Shown: in pieces, positions 4,905-6,134 of the stretch
Layout of the letters: the number at the start of each line of letters is the position of its first letter
Numbering within the stretch: the stretch's first letter is position 1
NCBI GenBank assembly: GCA_046542305.1
Contig: JBKHBQ010000241.1
Span: 1 to 6,134, forward strand
Source of the DNA: JBKHBQ01 sp046542305
GTDB taxonomy: Bacteria; Bacteroidota; Bacteroidia; Bacteroidales; 4484-276
Direction: 5' to 3'
DNA: 6,134 bases
Notes under the pieces: model-generated
What the model was told of the DNA's origin: nothing
The model's database searches: none
Seen by the model: the letters and a program-made list of their open reading frames with translations, nothing else
Translations under genes and position numbers: made by a program

Positions 4905-6134
4905 ATGCTGCATTTCGATAGCATCATCGTCCTGCTGGTCATTATCTTTATCATCATCTCGCTGTACACCGACCTGATCGGGCCGGCTTTTACCTTTATT
5001 GCCGGTGTGCTCGTGCTGGGATTGTTTGGCATACTCACACCCTCGGAAATCCTGAGCGGCTTTGCCAACGAACAGATCCTGGTGATCATCATGCTGTTGC
5101 TCATTGGCGAAATGATCAGGAATACCGGGGTGCTCGAGGGCTTTTTCGACCGCATTTTCCAGCGTGCCAAAAGCTACAGGGGCTTTCTCAACCGCATGGT
5201 GCTCAGCGTGTCATTCCTGTCGGCATTTCTCAACAATACACCGCTGGTGGCCATCCTCATGCCCTACGTAAATACCTGGAGCACGCGCCACAAGATCAGC
5301 CCGTCGAAACTGCTGATCCCCCTCTCGTTTGCAGCCATCCTCGGCGGTACGGCTACACTCATCGGCACCTCCACCAACCTCATCGTCAACGGCTTTGTGC
5401 AGGCACAGGATATCATACCCGGATTCGACAGCCTGTACATCTTCGATTTTGTGTGGGCCGGAATTCCGATGGTTTTCATCGGTTTCCTGTTTTTGTATTT
5501 CTTCAGCAACAAACTTTTGCCCGACCGCAAGGATGTGATGAACGACTTTGTGGAAAATACCCGCCGCTACCTGGTGCAGACGCGCATCCGGACTGATTCG
5601 TCGCTGCCCGGGCGTACCGTGCAGGAGGCGCGCCTGAGGAACCTCAAGGGGCTCTTCCTCGCGGAGATCATCCGCAGCGAGCAAAAAATCCGGCCGGTAG
5701 GCCCACACGAAACGCTGCTCACCGACGACATCCTCGTCTTTGCCGGCGATACCAACACCATCGCCGAACTGGTGAAGACACGGTCGGGCCTGGAGTTGTC
5801 GGAACTGGGTATGTTCAGCAGAAAAGCCCATGCGGAAGCCATCGAGGTGGTGATTTCGCATAATTCAACACTGGCCGGCAGAACAGTGAAAGAAGCCATG
5901 TTCCGAAGCAGGTTCGATTCTGCCGTGGTGGCCATCCACCGCAACGGGGAGCGCCTTTCGGGAAAGATCGGAAATATAAAGCTTCGCTCGGGCGACGTGC
6001 TGCTGCTTGTTGCCGGCGACGACTTCAACAAACTCAGCAGCAATACACAGGACTTTTACCTGATCTCCCGCATCAGAGATTATCGCAGAAACAAGGCATA
6101 CGAGCCGCTCCTGCTCATCGGCGGTCTTATTCTG
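4905..6134 (+). CDS. SLC13/DASS-family permease with two RCK_C (TrkA-C) domains, C-terminus outside window
   Basis: The frame is open for exactly 410 codons from ATG 4905 to the window end. Predicted membrane segments lie at about residues 6-21, 26-44, 55-71, 97-122, 135-163 and 182-201. The second-last hydrophobic pair carries 'FLNNTPLVAILMP' (108-120) and 'GGTATLIGTSTNLIVNG' (147-163), which match the Asn-Thr/Ser-Asn-Thr-type Na+ and anion-binding hairpin of the DASS family. Two soluble RCK_C domains follow (about 221-295 and 311-385), each with an 'LPGRTVQEA' or 'LAGRTVKEA' entry and an 'L..DDILVFAGD' or 'L.SGDVLLLVAGD' exit strand. A further membrane segment begins at about 400 ('PLLLIGGLIL'). 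Family members with this split layout include SAC1/SLT-type sulfate transporters, so sulfate or another divalent anion is the likeliest substrate; dicarboxylates cannot be excluded. About half of the membrane domain is missing. It is probably co-transcribed with the UpxY gene. Confidence 0.9.
   Translation, partial: MLHFDSIIVLLVIIFIIISLYTDLIGPAFTFIAGVLVLGLFGILTPSEILSGFANEQILVIIMLLLIGEMIRNTGVLEGFFDRIFQRAKSYRGFLNRMVLSVSFLSAFLNNTPLVAILMPYVNTWSTRHKISPSKLLIPLSFAAILGGTATLIGTSTNLIVNGFVQAQDIIPGFDSLYIFDFVWAGIPMVFIGFLFLYFFSNKLLPDRKDVMNDFVENTRRYLVQTRIRTDSSLPGRTVQEARLRNLKGLFLAEIIRSEQKIRPVGPHETLLTDDILVFAGDTNTIAELVKTRSGLELSELGMFSRKAHAEAIEVVISHNSTLAGRTVKEAMFRSRFDSAVVAIHRNGERLSGKIGNIKLRSGDVLLLVAGDDFNKLSSNTQDFYLISRIRDYRRNKAYEPLLLIGGLIL

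Noticed and set aside
5211..6043. Long minus-strand frames opposite the permease gene
   Set aside because: They are His/Gln/Ala- or Ser/Arg-rich shadows in GC-richer coding sequence. The plus-strand frame has membrane segments and RCK_C domains and is clearly the real gene.

Overview
The window looks like a chromosomal segment of a Bacteroidota bacterium, probably Bacteroidales or a near relative. The evidence is a perfect -7 box of the phylum's type (TAnnTTTG), no Shine-Dalgarno-like leaders, an UpxY-type NusG paralog beside an HTH/nucleotidyltransferase-like regulator, and a secreted beta-propeller protein of the kind these bacteria export. No rRNA, tRNA, CRISPR array or insertion sequence was seen. 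Two genes run off the window ends.

Layout: (1) Positions 1-967, minus strand, hold the N-terminal 322 codons of a secreted propeller-like protein. (2) Positions 968-1464 are a 497-bp divergent intergenic region. It contains several short palindromes, a tandem 9-bp repeat and, at its right end, a strong Bacteroidota-type promoter. (3) Positions 1465-3127 carry a two-gene unit with a 1-nt gap: a LutA-like CCG-domain iron-sulfur protein, then a WbpB/WlbA-like UDP-sugar acid 3-dehydrogenase. (4) Positions 3128-3803 are a 676-bp non-coding stretch with a terminator-like hairpin, a 41-codon reading frame of doubtful status and a 252-bp array of about 31 copies of an 8-bp unit, GATAGGGY. (5) Positions 3804-6134 hold a second compact unit: a winged-helix protein with a degenerate nucleotidyltransferase domain, an overlapping UpxY/NusG-family antiterminator, and 4 nt later an SLC13-family permease with two RCK_C domains, cut by the window end.

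How the parts may work together: WbpB-type enzymes make precursors of acetamido-uronic acid sugars for O-antigen or capsule. UpxY proteins allow transcription of long surface-polysaccharide operons. SLC13 permeases with RCK_C domains often carry sulfate, which could feed sulfation of such polysaccharides. The window may therefore be the start of, or a regulatory and precursor module for, a surface glycan locus. This is inferred from family knowledge and gene order, because no glycosyltransferase, flippase or polymerase is visible here.

The least explained items are the octanucleotide array just upstream of the regulator-antiterminator pair, a LutA-like protein coupled to a sugar oxidoreductase rather than to LutB and LutC, and the loss of the catalytic acidic pair in the nucleotidyltransferase-like domain.
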